Positions 11,707 through 24,400 of a DNA stretch of 64,000 nt are shown here, one piece after another. Source of the DNA: Hymenoscyphus infarciens (Eukaryota; Ascomycota; Leotiomycetes; Helotiales; Helotiaceae); contig LLCB01000126.1 of assembly GCA_001414345.1 (NCBI GenBank), forward strand, positions 62,001 to 126,000, read 5' to 3'. The first letter of the stretch is position 1. Each line of letters begins with the position of its first letter. The position numbers were made by a program, and so were the translations under genes. The notes under the pieces were generated by a model, which worked only from the letters and a program-made list of their open reading frames with translations, was not told the DNA's origin and searched no databases.

Positions 11707-13434
11707 ATGTCGAAAAACACACATACAGACATCCTTCTTGTAAGCTTTCCTTTCCTTTGATATTCGAAGTTTTCTTTTGGCAAGAGTTGATTCCATCGAA
11801 TCTCACTGTGGACATAACAAGAGGCAATGGCTCTCGTTGTTCTAAATTTGTAGTACAATCCAGAGTATTAATCCAAGTAGTTTGGGATAGTGGAGCTTGA
11901 TTGTTCCAGATATTTGGGTTAATTCTCAAGGTTCTAGTACGATTGAGCATTATCGGCTGCCAGCTTTATCGTACACTGGGAGCAGGCCCAATATTGATTC
12001 GGCCCATTCTGTAAAGAAGCCCTTCAAAGAGACATAAAAACCAGAGTTTAATTTCACTATAAACTTACCTGTTTGTCAAACACTGGTTTATTTTGATGTC
12101 TTCAGTTTCTCGAGGTTGAGCTCGGGTCGAGGGCAACAAATGTTCTTGATATTTCATCGGATTCTGCCTTTTACAACATAGAGCAGAATCTCTACTTTTG
12201 AACATCGCTGACACCGATAGGCCGGAGCATTTGCTGCTTTCACTGTTGACCTGCTGGTCTATCCGTAGGTTATGGGACCACCGCTCCTCCACTTTCTTTC
12301 TCTTGAATCACTCCTGAATCACCCCTGAATCACCCCTGAATCATTCCTGAACCCCAGCATTTATCCTGTGCCCGTATCCCTAGACATTTCTTGATAGGCA
12401 GAAACTGACACCCCCATCACCCAGATTAGACACTTTGAAAACGCGTTTCCAAAGCCAGGACTACAAGAAAATATATGTTGATGCTTCCAAAGATGCCATC
12501 AATAGAAGACTTCTGTTTGGCGGTCTCTACCAAGGAGTTGGTACTATAATATTAATCACCATACCTTCCTGTAGGTGTACCGATGATTCCCCCTTTTTTT
12601 TTGGTGAAAGAGAGAGTAAATGCTAAACCACCAATAGCTGGAGCATTCTTCACAACATATGAAGCTGTAAAAAGCGGGTTCAACAAAATCAACCCAACTC
12701 TAAACGGTTCATCCTCACCTGTATTCCCACAACCACTCGTCCACAGTGCAGCATCATCGATTGCCGAGCTCGTATCGTGCTTCATTTTGACTCCAGCAGA
12801 AGTATTGAAGCAGAATGCTCAGATGATTCGCAAACCCAGCAAAGGACCCAACTCCAAACCTTCAGCTGTGCTCCCAGCATCTGTTACTATGCAGGCTTTA
12901 AAAAGATTCAAGAAGCCATCACAACTATGGACTGGTTATACGGCACTTGCCGCACGGAATTTACCCTTCACAGCCATGCAATTTCCAATGTTTGAGCACA
13001 TGAAGGAATCCATCAAGCACTATAGGAAAGATAAAGGAACATATACTGGAAGCTTGATTGAAACTTCGCTCACCACAGCAGTCAGTGCCGGGAGTGCTGG
13101 AAGTATTGCAGCCGTTATAACAACCCCGATTGATGTTGTAAAGACTCGGATTATGCTTTCTGCTACAGGGGAGAAGGAAGCAATGGGGAACGTCCAGAAT
13201 GCCAGAGGCCAAGCACTTGAAAATCCGGGCCAGGCGAAAGGCAGTCCCAAAAAGAGCGGCTTGGTGGTTGGGCGTGAAATTTTCAAGGACCAGGGAATAA
13301 AGGGGTTATTTCGTGGCGGGACTCTAAGAGCCGTATGGACGGCACTGGGAAGCGGACTTTATCTTGGTGTTTATGAGACTGGGCGAGTATGGTTGGGAGA
13401 CCGACGGGAAGGCGTTGGCGATGATCAGTTGTGA
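11707..13434 (+). CDS. Mitochondrial carrier (SLC25), Pet8/SAM-carrier-like
   Basis: Four exons give 339 residues in frame: 11707-11739, 12221-12264, 12425-12570 and 12638-13434. All three repeat signatures of the carrier family are present: P26-L-D-x-x-K, P127-A-E-x-x-K and P238-I-D-x-x-K, each at the end of the first helix of its repeat, as expected for a six-helix inner-membrane carrier. The first exon encodes only 11 residues (MSKNTHTDILL) and joins to AGAFAAFTVDLLVYP to complete helix 1. The helix 1 sequence and the FFTTYE and QFPMFE motifs resemble the S-adenosylmethionine carriers Pet8/SLC25A26, but I cannot exclude another SLC25 branch. The first intron (481 nt) and second (160 nt) are long for this genome. 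The transposon block ends about 100 nt upstream of the start codon. Confidence 0.85.
12305..12350. repeat. Intronic tandem repeat, unit about 11 nt
   Basis: Four near-identical copies of CCTGAATCACC lie inside the second intron of the mitochondrial carrier gene and largely explain why that intron is 160 nt long. Confidence 0.7.
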
Positions 13435-14626
13435 CCTTCCCAAGTAGGATCATGATTCCAGATTTGCAACGGCCTGAGGTGGTACTGGATTGGGCTTTCA
13501 GTTGTTTTTGATACAACATGAGGACAACGGTCCATCTTGAACGGCCTCCTGCAGATATCCTCCTGTCCTACGACTAGATTCAACATTCCACGAGATCGCA
13601 AACCCTCTCAGAATAAACAAGATACATCAGAGTTCCAATTTGATGAAACTTAGATACTAATGTATTTTGCCTGCAAGTTGAGAACTACTGGACTCAGGCT
13701 ACCCAGCCGGAGGCCGAACTCGGGAGTGATCTCCTCGGGACGTTACCCCAGATCCGGACATGTGGTGAGATAGCGAATGATTGGTTATAGATAGTTCATC
13801 TGCACGATGCAAATACGTTGGGCGGTGTGGCTCGCGCGCCTGGGAGCACCAAACAAAGAAATATTTGGTATTACGGAGAGTACCATCCGTCCTGATGGTA
13901 TTGAGGACATTCTCTGGTGGGGATCGGTTTTGTTTTTTTCCTTCGAGGTGACGGCGAGTCGTGTCGTGTTAGGCAAATGGAAGCCGAGGGTTTCCAGATA
14001 ATGGGATGAAATCGCTGTCGAACCACGCACAATTTGCCAACGTGTAAGCTGATTCAAGAGAACAAAAACTTTTACCCTATGCTTTATCAAGAGAGAACAT
14101 CGATTTTGAGACTGTTTGACTTACCGCTCATGACCCACCAATCGCCAAAGCACGGGAGCCAACTCGCTGTGACACAAGTGTTTCGTGAGTCGGATATTGG
14201 AGTTGGACTCCCCTCGTTAGTGCGGTGAGCTTGCCTTTCTCTGTACACGGCAACAACACATTGTTGATGGACCAAGAGAGCCATACGAGCAAAGACTTGG
14301 TCTATCAACGGTAAATTGCGCCACCCCTAGAACGCATTGCGCCATATCACAACAGTTCGAAATAAAATGACACCAGCTCCCCCGATACCCAAGTATGATC
14401 CAGGTAATATGTCGAGCTCGTCCAGGCTCTATTTAGAAAGCCCAAGGCCCTGGGTCATGTAGGCACACCCACTCTTTCATCTTGCCATTTCGAATTCTGC
14501 CTCTTCCCTTTTGTCCTGGTCTCCACGACACCGCTCTTTTCTGGTTGAGACCACCATCATATACACTCAAAGTCATAGAAATCCCCCCCCACGACACTCA
14601 TTATTGTTGGTCTTGAGTTTGCTGTC
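13435..14626. other. Intergenic between carrier and UPF0643 genes
   Basis: About 1.2 kb with no frame of recognisable coding character. Both flanking genes read rightward, so this holds the 3' UTR of the carrier and the promoter of the next gene. The final 120 nt are pyrimidine-rich, typical of a fungal 5' leader. Confidence 0.5.
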
Positions 14627-15369
14627 ATGGCGATCAGCATTCCAACTCCTCTGGGACCCAACACGGCACACCAAACCACCAATATATCTCCAGATGACAA
14701 GACGGCACTACCCATCACCACCAACATTACCCGCGATATCTCCAGCGAGAAGGTCGTCGCCAACAAAAATGACAACTTCATCGTCGTTTCCCCATACGGT
14801 GAACAACCGCATCTTCTCGATTTGAGGACTTTGGACAAAGCAAATCAAATCCTAGCGAAAGCCCTCACTTCGCTCAAATGTCTCCGAGAAGATTATGCGA
14901 CCATCCCTTATACCGAGATCTTCAATTGGTCAGAGATTGTCGACAAAATTCAACAACTCGCCAGTGCCTCAAACTTTGGATGGAAGGAAACTTCGTTCTT
15001 CATCGTTGTCTTTCGATCGCAAATCCCACCAACTACAGTGTACTCTGATCTTGGTGTTCTTGACAAGGCAGCCCATGCCGAAGCAACAGAGAGTGGTGGT
15101 TTTTTGAAGTGAGTAAAAAGTCCCCTCTACATATCCAAATGCTAAATTTCAACAGGTATTGGTTTGGATCACCTGATGAGAATGGTAGAAACCTCGCAAC
15201 TTGCGTATGGCGATCTACTCACGATGCTAGGGTTGGAAGTGTAGGAGAGGCTCACAGGAAAGCAGCTGGTGCAGCTCGAAAATTGTATACGGAATGGGAG
15301 ATAGAAAGATTGAGATTTCGTATCAAGGACAACGCAAAAGAATGGGAAATTGTCGAATGGGTTGAGTGA
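14627..15369 (+). CDS. UPF0643 family protein
   Basis: Exon 1 (14627-15108) and exon 2 (15156-15369) are separated by a 47-nt GT..AG intron, giving 231 residues from an ATG. The C-terminal half carries the blocks I associate with the fungal UPF0643 family (S. pombe PB2B2.08 type): FFIVVFRSQ, LDKAAHAEA, GGFLKYWFGSPDENGRNLAT across the splice junction, and LYTEWEIERLRF. The function is unknown. The conserved aromatic and charged core and absence of any signal peptide or membrane helix suggest a soluble protein. Nothing in the sequence indicates a partner or pathway. Confidence 0.85.
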
Positions 15370-16008
15370 AGGTCAACCACAACTTGCTTTGACACGGACC
15401 ACGAGGAGTTATGGGTGTTGAAATCGAGATGTTTTGGCGTTCGTGGAGCGAGGTTCTGGTGTATTTGGAGTCGAGGTGGGGGCTAGATTTCTGCTGGCTT
15501 TAGAATTAGACTCATAGATTCCCAATACCCTAGCAATGTAGAGGTTTTTCTTCCACGAACTTACGAAGTAATTGCTAGTACACAAGGTGTCACTTTGATA
15601 GCTTTTACCATCATTTTGATGTGCTACGACGATTCGCTTTGTCTCCTGAATTTTAGCACAAATGGATGGAATAATACAATGAAAAGGGTTCCCACGTGAT
15701 ACAATCGGTGTTTATTGTCCCTTGCGAGATGTCGCGCTGCGAGTTTGGTACAGAAAAAACCGAGTAAGAGTCTCTGATGATTGAAAAGAAGAGGAAACAG
15801 CAGAAGATGATGTTCTGTTGACGTTGGGAAATCCGTGGGGGTTTGTGAATAAGTCCATGGTGGTCCCCCCACACACAAACCTTACTCGGCAAAGAAACCC
15901 CAAAATTATTTGCGACCAAGAGAACTGGATCTCGACACGACAACGCGACCATCTGCCCCCGCACATCGCAATCACCCCGATCCTCTAATCCTCAGCCCAA
16001 CCGCAATC
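15370..16008. other. Intergenic upstream of eIF3h
   Basis: About 640 nt hold the UPF0643 3' flank and the eIF3h promoter and leader. I see no gene, and minus-strand frames here are open only by chance. Confidence 0.5.
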
Positions 16009-17217
16009 ATGGCTGATGCAACGAAAGAAATTCCTTTGAACTCGGTGCAGGTCGAGGCACTGGTATGAAAATCCCCACCCCACGGCGGGGAAGGTCAAGG
16101 CTGATGATATATCCAATATAGGTGGTTATGAAGATAGTCAAGGCATGCGCTGCTACCTTCCCTACGACGGCGACTGGATCGATTGTAGGAATGGACGTAA
16201 ATGGAACCCTCCAAATTACAAACTGCTTTCCCTTCCCAACAGCAGATATCGCCGCCGCCGACTCCCACCCTAATGATCATATGGCCGCTTCGAACCTCGC
16301 TGCTGCCGCTCCACGATCGAAGGCAAATATCACATACCAGAATGAGATGATTAAATATCTTCGAGAAGTCAACGTTGACGCAAACAATGTTGGATGGTAC
16401 ACGAGCGCAAACATGGGGAACTTTGTCAACACCAGCTTGATTGAGAACCAATTTTTCTATCAGAAGGAACCAAATGAGAAGACTGTTGCTTTGGTCCACG
16501 ATGTCAGCCGAAGTTCCCAAGGTGCTTTGAGTCTTCGCGCATTCAGATTATCTCCAAGCTTCATGGCTGCTTACAAGGAGAGCAAGTTTACTACTGAGAA
16601 GTATGGGTTCCACTATATTTGAGCCATCGGGTGTCTAACCTCTCAATAGTATGCAAAAAACCAAGCTCACATACAAAGACGTCTTGGTTGAGCTACCGAT
16701 TATTGTTCACAACTCCCACCTCCTCACCTCTTTCCTCCATCAATTGCCAGCCGAGCTTCCAAAGGAGGAGCTTGAATTCCCCGCCAGTCTCGCAGACTTG
16801 AACGCAAACCAACCGTCAATTCCTCTATACCCCAACCTTGATTCTCTCGACCTCTCGATCGACCCATATTTAGAACGAACCTGCGACATGCTTCTGGACA
16901 GCATCGAGACGCACTATACCGAGTTGAACAACTTCCAATACTACCAAAGACAACTTGCCCGTGAACAAACCAAGATCACCGCATGGAAGACAAAGCGAGC
17001 GGCGGAGAATGCCTCAAGAGTTCAACAAAAGCAAGCACCCTTACCAGAGGATGAGTGGGAGAGGGTTTTCAAGTTGCCAACGGAACCAAGCAGGTTGGAA
17101 GGCATGTTGAACGCAAGACAGGTGGAGCAATACTCGAGACAAGTTGATGGATTTACCGCTAGCATCACTAGCAAGATGTTCGCTGTAAAGAGCAACTTGC
17201 TACCCGATTCAGAATAA
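16009..17217 (+). CDS. Translation initiation factor eIF3 subunit H
   Basis: Three exons (16009-16062, 16122-16600, 16650-17217; introns 59 and 49 nt) encode 366 residues, the usual size for fungal eIF3h. The ATG at 16009 ([18 protein letters not shown]) leads through the first intron into [11 protein letters not shown], the start of the MPN domain. The MPN domain spans about residues 16-160 and includes [19 protein letters not shown] and [14 protein letters not shown]. The zinc-binding His-x-His of active JAMM proteases is absent from the VGWY loop, as expected for the non-catalytic subunit H. The rest is helical, with a conserved [14 protein letters not shown] stretch. The protein belongs to the eIF3 complex on the 40S ribosome in the cytosol. 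Confidence 0.95.
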
Positions 17218-17928
17218 ATGTATGAGAGTTAGAAAAAGGTTTTGCTTTAGAGAATAAGTACACATTTGCTATCGCATATGTGGTATGTCTCTCGGGGGGT
17301 TGCATGGGCTGGCGTTCCGAGTTTTCTCGTAAAATAAATCGAGTTATCTGTCCCACAAGATTTGAGGACACCCATCAAACATATTCATGAAAATACTCCT
17401 TTCGAGTTGAGAAATGGTGTTACAATACCCTATCTATACATGAGTCCCCTAGTGAAAAGTCCATGATGCATAGAGTTTCTTCTCACTAGAAAGAACAGAT
17501 TACTCGTAGATAGCATAAGCCATAGATAAGCCATACGATGACCCCCGTGGCACCTTGGAGGGCACTCGAAAGGTACGCTCAGTAAAGCAGCATGAGTGGA
17601 GATTAGGTTGGGAGAATTGAAATCAAGCTGACTTTGTGGAAGGCTGATTGCCATCATGAGGAAAAGATGTGTAAAATTAATTTTGGACATCACCTAAAGT
17701 TATAGAACATCTCGATCGTCCTTAGTCTTCAAACAATTACTTATTTTGCTGATGCCGCTTTTTGAATATTCTTTTTGCCTCAGGAACAAAGGTCAATCTA
17801 GGTTTAGCGCCCGTGCCCACACTTCTTCCCCCGCTAAAGGTTTCGAGGTAGGATTGATTTCTTCTGCTCTTTTCCACATCCACATCCACATCCCTCATTT
17901 ACCTCCTTCATACAAACCAAACAGCAAG
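17218..17928. other. Intergenic between eIF3h and SAHH
   Basis: About 710 nt with no supportable gene. The last 120 nt, rich in CACATCC and pyrimidine tracts, are consistent with the SAHH promoter and transcription start region. Confidence 0.5.
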
Positions 17929-17993
17929 GTAAGATGAGCGTCTTCTTACGATCCTTCAAGTTGTCTATCAATGCTAACTTTTGTCTTATCTAG
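17929..17993 (+). other. Probable 5' UTR intron of SAHH
   Basis: A GTAAGA donor at 17929, a perfect TGCTAAC branch-point sequence and a TTATCTAG acceptor ending at 17993 define a 65-nt intron upstream of the SAHH start codon. It would remove an upstream ATG (17934), so splicing could affect translation of the mRNA. RNA evidence is not available here. Confidence 0.65.
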
Positions 17994-18054
17994 TCTACAA
18001 TTAGCCTTGCATTTCCCCAAATACCCCTCACCGCAACAAACCAACACCACAAAC

Positions 18055-19577
<1,523 letters not shown>

Positions 19578-19929
19578 ATCGTTGGCTTGGGTGTTCATTT
19601 TACGGCGTATATTTGGGTCGAGTTATTCAACACGATTAATGATGGTATGAATCTGGGGGAAAAGCATTGTCCTTCAACGGCATATTGAGCGTTCTCGGAA
19701 AAAAAGTTTCAACAATGGGATAAATCTTGATTTTAAGCGAAAGGCGTTACTTGGCTGGCTATTCAACAACGGTCAAGTAGAAGTAGGATGGTCTCTTGCT
19801 TAGGCATAGAACATGACTTGTGTTCATAGAGAAAAAATGCACTGGTGTATAACACTCTAAAATCTTTGACTTGAATTTCATTGAGTCTTTCATTTCAATT
19901 TCCATTTCCAATTTCTCCTCATCGTCTCC
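19578..19929. other. Convergent 3' flanks of SAHH and MOSC genes
   Basis: This 352-nt gap holds the 3' ends of two genes reading toward each other. No gene is seen. A long plus-strand frame starting at 19871 is the antisense shadow of the MOSC gene. Confidence 0.55.
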
Positions 19930-20628
19930 TCAAACGCTGCCCAACTTCTTCTCCACCTCTGGCCTCTCAACAATCACCCCCATCCCCGGCTCCACCAACC
20001 CCCCTCTCTCAACCACACCCATTATGCCTACCTTTCTACCCACTACTCTTCCTTTCTTATCCTTCACCTCGGGACATCTCTCCAGCACTCCCTTTGGGTA
20101 CTCCTTCACTCTCTTTTTTGGATTGCGGTAGCCTGTTATGCGGATTATAGTGTAATCTGGGGAATCGGGGGACCCGAAGTAGAGGCGCGTTGAGAGGGGG
20201 AGGGAGGTTAATTTAGAGGTGGTTGATGAGGGGAGAGTTAGGGTTATGTTTTCGCCTAGCGATCCGGGCGGGAGGTTTGAGGAGAGGAGGAGGGAGGAAG
20301 GGAGGATGTGGACTTGGCGGGGGTTTTGGGGGGTTTGTTGGGGTGTGCAGCTGGTGAAGGGATGTTGTTAGTATCTTGGGTTGATTGTTGAGGTTTGGAG
20401 TGAGATAGGTTGTTCTCGTGAAGGTTCTCTTTCGATCTAAGTCGAGAAGGGGGTGGTGTTCAGGTGGCTGGAGAGATTTGGGGATTGGTAGATTTCGAGG
20501 GCTTGGGGGGATAGGGAGACATACTGGATGTCACCTTGGACACCTTGATCTTGAAGGAGGTAAATGTAGGCTGTAGGGGGCTTGGAGAAGGAATGGGTTG
20601 TTGACAGACCGACCGAGTCGACTGACAT
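19930..20628 (-). CDS. MOSC-domain protein
   Basis: Exon 1 (20628-20525) and exon 2 (20350-19930) join across a 174-nt GT..AG intron with a GATACTAAC branch point, giving 174 residues from MSVDSVGLSTTHSFSKP. The junction restores GVQGDIH, the GDxH motif of MOSC proteins (residues 32-35), followed by RQVHILPSSLL, PPGSLGENITL and ITGYRNP. The C-terminus VGIMGVVERGGLVEPG also fits bacterial-type stand-alone MOSC proteins. MOSC domains carry molybdenum-cofactor-derived sulfur or metal groups. Where the family usually has NPC, this copy has N111-P112-K113, so the cysteine is missing and the activity may differ. Frames inside the intron resemble the usual linker after GDxH only weakly, so an alternative splice form cannot be excluded. 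Confidence 0.75.
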
Positions 20629-22422
20629 TCTTGCTGCCCTTTGGTCGCGTAGGTACGTTGCACCTTTGCACAGTCTGGATCTGAGACGGATAAAAAGTGG
20701 CTTGCTTTCTTACTTGTAGTTCTAGGGAGTTGGAGGTACTTCACAAAAGGCTTCGCTCGGGATTTAGGGGTTATATATTGCTTTCCTCACTCTGTATTTT
20801 GGATGTAAATGCGGGGTGATTAAGAGAAAGCAGAGGGTGTATGCATGTTCGCAACCCTCTCAGTGGCTCCATCGTTAAGTTAGTGTATCTTGAATTGTCG
20901 TCCCGGGGGAGCCACGTATGGAGCTCAAGCTGGGGATGAGCCAATCGTCGTGAGGGGGGAATGAAAGCGATATGCACGATTCTGCAATGAACCCATGTTG
21001 GTCGGGATTCATTCCTATCCAGAGGAATGGATCGTTTCTTCATTACCTTTATCAAAACGGAAAAATTTTGTGCTTAAGAAGTTATAAGGAAAATGTCTCA
21101 TTTGGGGGTCTTTAGTTGTAAGAGGTTTGAAAATATAGTAAGGGACCCTTCTCTCAAGAAACCTGGGCGTTGCTCCGAGAACAGTCGCCGACTTAGTGGA
21201 AGCAATAACACCAGTACTAGTACTTTTTAAGTCTTATAACTATTACTACTCAAATAAACCATGAACCATGATCTTACTATTCCATAAAAGAATTTACATC
21301 AAGGGTCTTCGTAGTTATAGCGTACTATTGTGAAAACCGTAGGTGTTCACGGAGCAAAGCTCATATTTCTTACACTCGAGAAACTATACTGTACTAAAAG
21401 TTTCCCACAACGGGTTGAAATAAATGAACTTATAAGAAAGAGTCCAACTATTAGTTCTTTATTAATTATAATGATCCTGCACCACTCCGTTGGATTAAAT
21501 TGATCGTTCTAGGCCTTCTGGAATAATGCCTTTTGATTATATATTGTTCAGGCGTACGAAGCACTCTGGTTGGGGATTTCTTACAAGGTAGCAGTTGTAT
21601 AACACATCTTCAATTTGATAAAACTAGCCATCTGGTGCAAGGCTACTCGGGCTTGGAGAAGGCTCTTGATCTATTTCCTGCCGCAACTAGAACTCACATC
21701 TCAAAAGTTTAAACTCCCAATCCTCCTTAGAGATATATTCTCTCACTCCAAATTCCTCTTGAGGCATAAATTCTTCTCTAACGTTCTTATTTAACGCACT
21801 TCCTACTCTTCTCTCAAGTATACAAATGACGAGAAGTCGAAATTTGTAGGGTCAAGTAGACTTTGTTTCTAGCTAATGTGGGGGCGTTGAAAAGCATCTA
21901 AAAAGTAAAGAAACAAGTTTTCCAGAAGGCAAAAGGTGGTCGCCATAGAAGACTGTAGCATAAACTCTGACAATATTCCACAGACAGAATGCTGAGGGAT
22001 TGAGAACTGATACACTTCTAGACACACAAACTTGTTGATATCCAGTTTTGTTTGGTCGAAGGACCACATGAACTGGAAACAAGGAGAGAAGAAAATGATG
22101 TAACTCCCTCCTGTAGACATGCTTAGGAGTTTTAACTTTTGAGAGAGCTTGGATATGTGTACAAATTTTACCTTATCCAAGGAGAGAAGACCTGACTAGC
22201 ACTAAAGTAAAATAAGAGGGTAATAATAAAAGTAATGTGTTTGGTTATGATAATTTCACAGGCCAGTCAATTGAGAAAATATGTTCTATTATTCTTAATT
22301 CCTGGATAAAATCATGTCGTTGAGGTCTGCCGCGCTCATTCTGCATGCTGGTACATCGCTTTTACCGTCAACTCCAAAACTCCAATCCCTTTTGATATTT
22401 CCCCCAAAACGATTCTTCCTAA
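20629..22422. other. Intergenic, moderately AT-rich, no gene seen
   Basis: About 1.8 kb between two minus-strand genes. The right part should contain the 3' UTR of the zinc-finger gene and the left part the MOSC promoter. From about 21100 the composition becomes AT-rich with scattered short frames, suggesting old decayed repeat sequence, but no terminal repeats or coding motifs could be recognised. Confidence 0.45.
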
Positions 22423-23574
22423 TTACGCTTGACTCAATGACGCCAATACAGCAGCAGCTTCTCTTCTATCCTCGATGGGTTGGCCTAACAATGGGCTAGG
22501 ACTTTGCGGTATTAAACTTCCCCTACCAGCGACTGCAGCGGCAGCTCTTATCTCCTCTGCCGTTGGTATCATCTCGCCTGCCAATACTTCCGCTCTTCTT
22601 TCGTGGTAGCCGATTTCATTTTGAATGACCTGATTCAGCAATACCTCTTTCTCAGCCCATTCCTTTTGTCGAACCTGCTCCATTTCATCACATTGTCGCT
22701 TCAGGATTTCTGAATCTTCCTCCACCCATACTAGCTGTCGTCGTAGATATCGCCATAATTCATCCGGTCCCTGTGCTTCTTCTTCCGGTGTAAAGCCAAG
22801 TTCTGGGGGATATGAAGATGTCCATTCGGAGGTAGTGTCGCCATTTGTAACGCCATTGGGTTCTTCAGGATGGGGCTCCTCGTGTTGAGATTGTGGTGCT
22901 TTGAGATTGAGCTTCAATCGCCGCGAGGTTTTGGCGGGTTGCATAGATTTGGGGATTGGGTCTGAAGGGCGGAGAGCTTCGGTTTCGTGGACGGTGCGCA
23001 TGTGCTTTGCCAGAGCATCCGAACGAGTAAATGCACGATCGCATTCTAATCTAGGAGTCAACAGTGTTTATATGAAATAAACTTGGGAATTCCTACCTGG
23101 CAATGCACAATAGAAGGGCTTCTCCCTGGTATGACTTCTCATGTGCGCCTTCAAAGCATAACCACTGGCATGGGGCATGCTCTTCCTCGAACAATCACCC
23201 CACTCGCAGGTATACTTCTTCTGCCTGGTCTCGATATGTTCATTGTGTATGTGGTCCACCAGTCTATCCATATTCTCCAAGTCCCCCGCATCACATCCAT
23301 CCCAGGCGCATACGGTCACTTGCTCCTGGCTGTCGTCATCCTCGGGTCGTCCTAGGTTGCTGGGGGAATTGGGAACCTCGCCTTCGGTATCGGAGGACTC
23401 ATTGACGGCATCGAAGTCGATTTGATGAGATGTGGGAGTTGCGCGCATGGAGGATTCCTCCAATTTCTGTCTCTTCGCGGGAGGCATGTGGGCAGCGACT
23501 GTACCATACTCTGCTTCAAAGGCGTCGCTGGAGATGGTGGAGAGGGGGGACCCGACGGGGGAATCATCCGCCAT
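22423..23574 (-). CDS. C2H2 zinc-finger protein, INO80 subunit Iec1-like
   Basis: Exon 1 (23574-23097) and exon 2 (23045-22423), with a 51-nt GT..AG intron, encode 366 residues. Three C2H2 fingers sit in tandem: C89-x4-C with H109/H113, then YTCEWGDC, ending HMRSH at about residues 123-148, then FYCALPEC, ending HMRTVH from residue 156, assembled across the splice junction. An acidic N-terminus with KRQK precedes them, and a glutamate-rich coiled-coil follows (ELWRYLRRQLVWVEEDSEILKRQ). This arrangement is that of the fungal INO80 chromatin-remodelling subunit 1 (S. pombe Iec1), which binds DNA and nucleosomes in the nucleus. Assignment is by recalled architecture. A poly-G run lies just upstream of the start codon. 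Confidence 0.8.
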
Positions 23575-24020
23575 GATGTATATGGTGTTGGGGGGGGGGG
23601 GTACTTCTATACGCGTTCAAACGGTGAAATTGGTGAATGTGAAGCTGCAACTATCCACTACCATCACTCGCGTCAAGCTGGCATCTTCCTATAATGAAGC
23701 TCGACACTCACGATGCCAAGGAATATCAACGACCCTGGACCAACCGATTGCCCCATCGCTTTTGAGCCACAAAGCACGTGAATTAAGTTGTGGCTTGACA
23801 TAAGGCGGTGAAGCGTAATGGCTGTTTTGGGAAAGCTTCTGCTGCCAAGCTCCAGTGGGGTGAGTTCCGTGACTATCACAATATGCCCCTGTGCAGACTA
23901 CCAGGTAACCAGTAATTAATGGCCAGTAAATCGGAATTTAGTAGGCCTAAGCGATTTCTTCTAAGTTCTTATCGTCTGGTGACCGTTTGAATTCTCCGAA
24001 GTTCTTCCACTTTGCTTGGT

Positions 24021-24057
24021 GCAGCACGCAGCACGCAACACGCAGCACGCAGCAGGC
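24021..24057. repeat. Tandem repeat, unit GCAGCAC
   Basis: Five copies of a 7-nt unit, one with a single change, lie in the likely 5' leader or promoter of the downstream coiled-coil gene. Confidence 0.8.
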
Positions 24058-24194
24058 CGTAGTGCTGTGCCTAGAGAGCAGACCACTGGGAAAGCATTCC
24101 ACTGGCATCACGCAAACAATCCCTTGTGGCACTTCACCCCCCCTCTCCCCTCCCCCCCGCCGCCAGCGTCAGAGCCTCGTCACAAGCTCTACTC

Positions 24195-24234
24195 GCACAG
24201 CACCGCACAGCACCGCACAGCACAGCACAGCACC
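24195..24234. repeat. Tandem repeat, CGCACAGCAC / ACAGC units
   Basis: Repeats of CACAGCACCG change into CACAG pentamers over 40 nt. They lie 170 nt upstream of the start of the coiled-coil gene and are probably transcribed. Confidence 0.75.
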
Positions 24235-24400
24235 TGCTATCACCCTATTTGCACCTTGCACCTCCAAATTTCTCTTTTCTTCTATTTCTCCTAAATCGTC
24301 ATTCCCTTCTTCCCAGCTTCCGATCCTTGCCAGACGTCATATTCCCCACCCCTAACTTGCCTCCAGCAACCATTCTTAAGACCGCCCAACACTCCCTCCA

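Larger units (their letters stand above)
23575..24400. other. Divergent promoter region
   Basis: This shared 826-nt region lies between the minus-strand zinc-finger gene and the plus-strand coiled-coil gene, so it likely carries both promoters. It contains a 12-G run near 23588, two CAGCAC-type tandem repeats (separate entries) and a C-rich stretch at 24126-24170. Several frames are open here, but only because of the repeats. Confidence 0.55.

Noticed and set aside
12435..12626. Separate small gene upstream of the carrier
   Set aside because: It is exon 3 of the mitochondrial carrier read past its donor site. The splice restores the carrier signature.
24021..24234. CRISPR-like repeats
   Set aside because: The units are 7-10 nt and contiguous, with no spacers, and this is a eukaryotic genome. 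They are simple tandem repeats.
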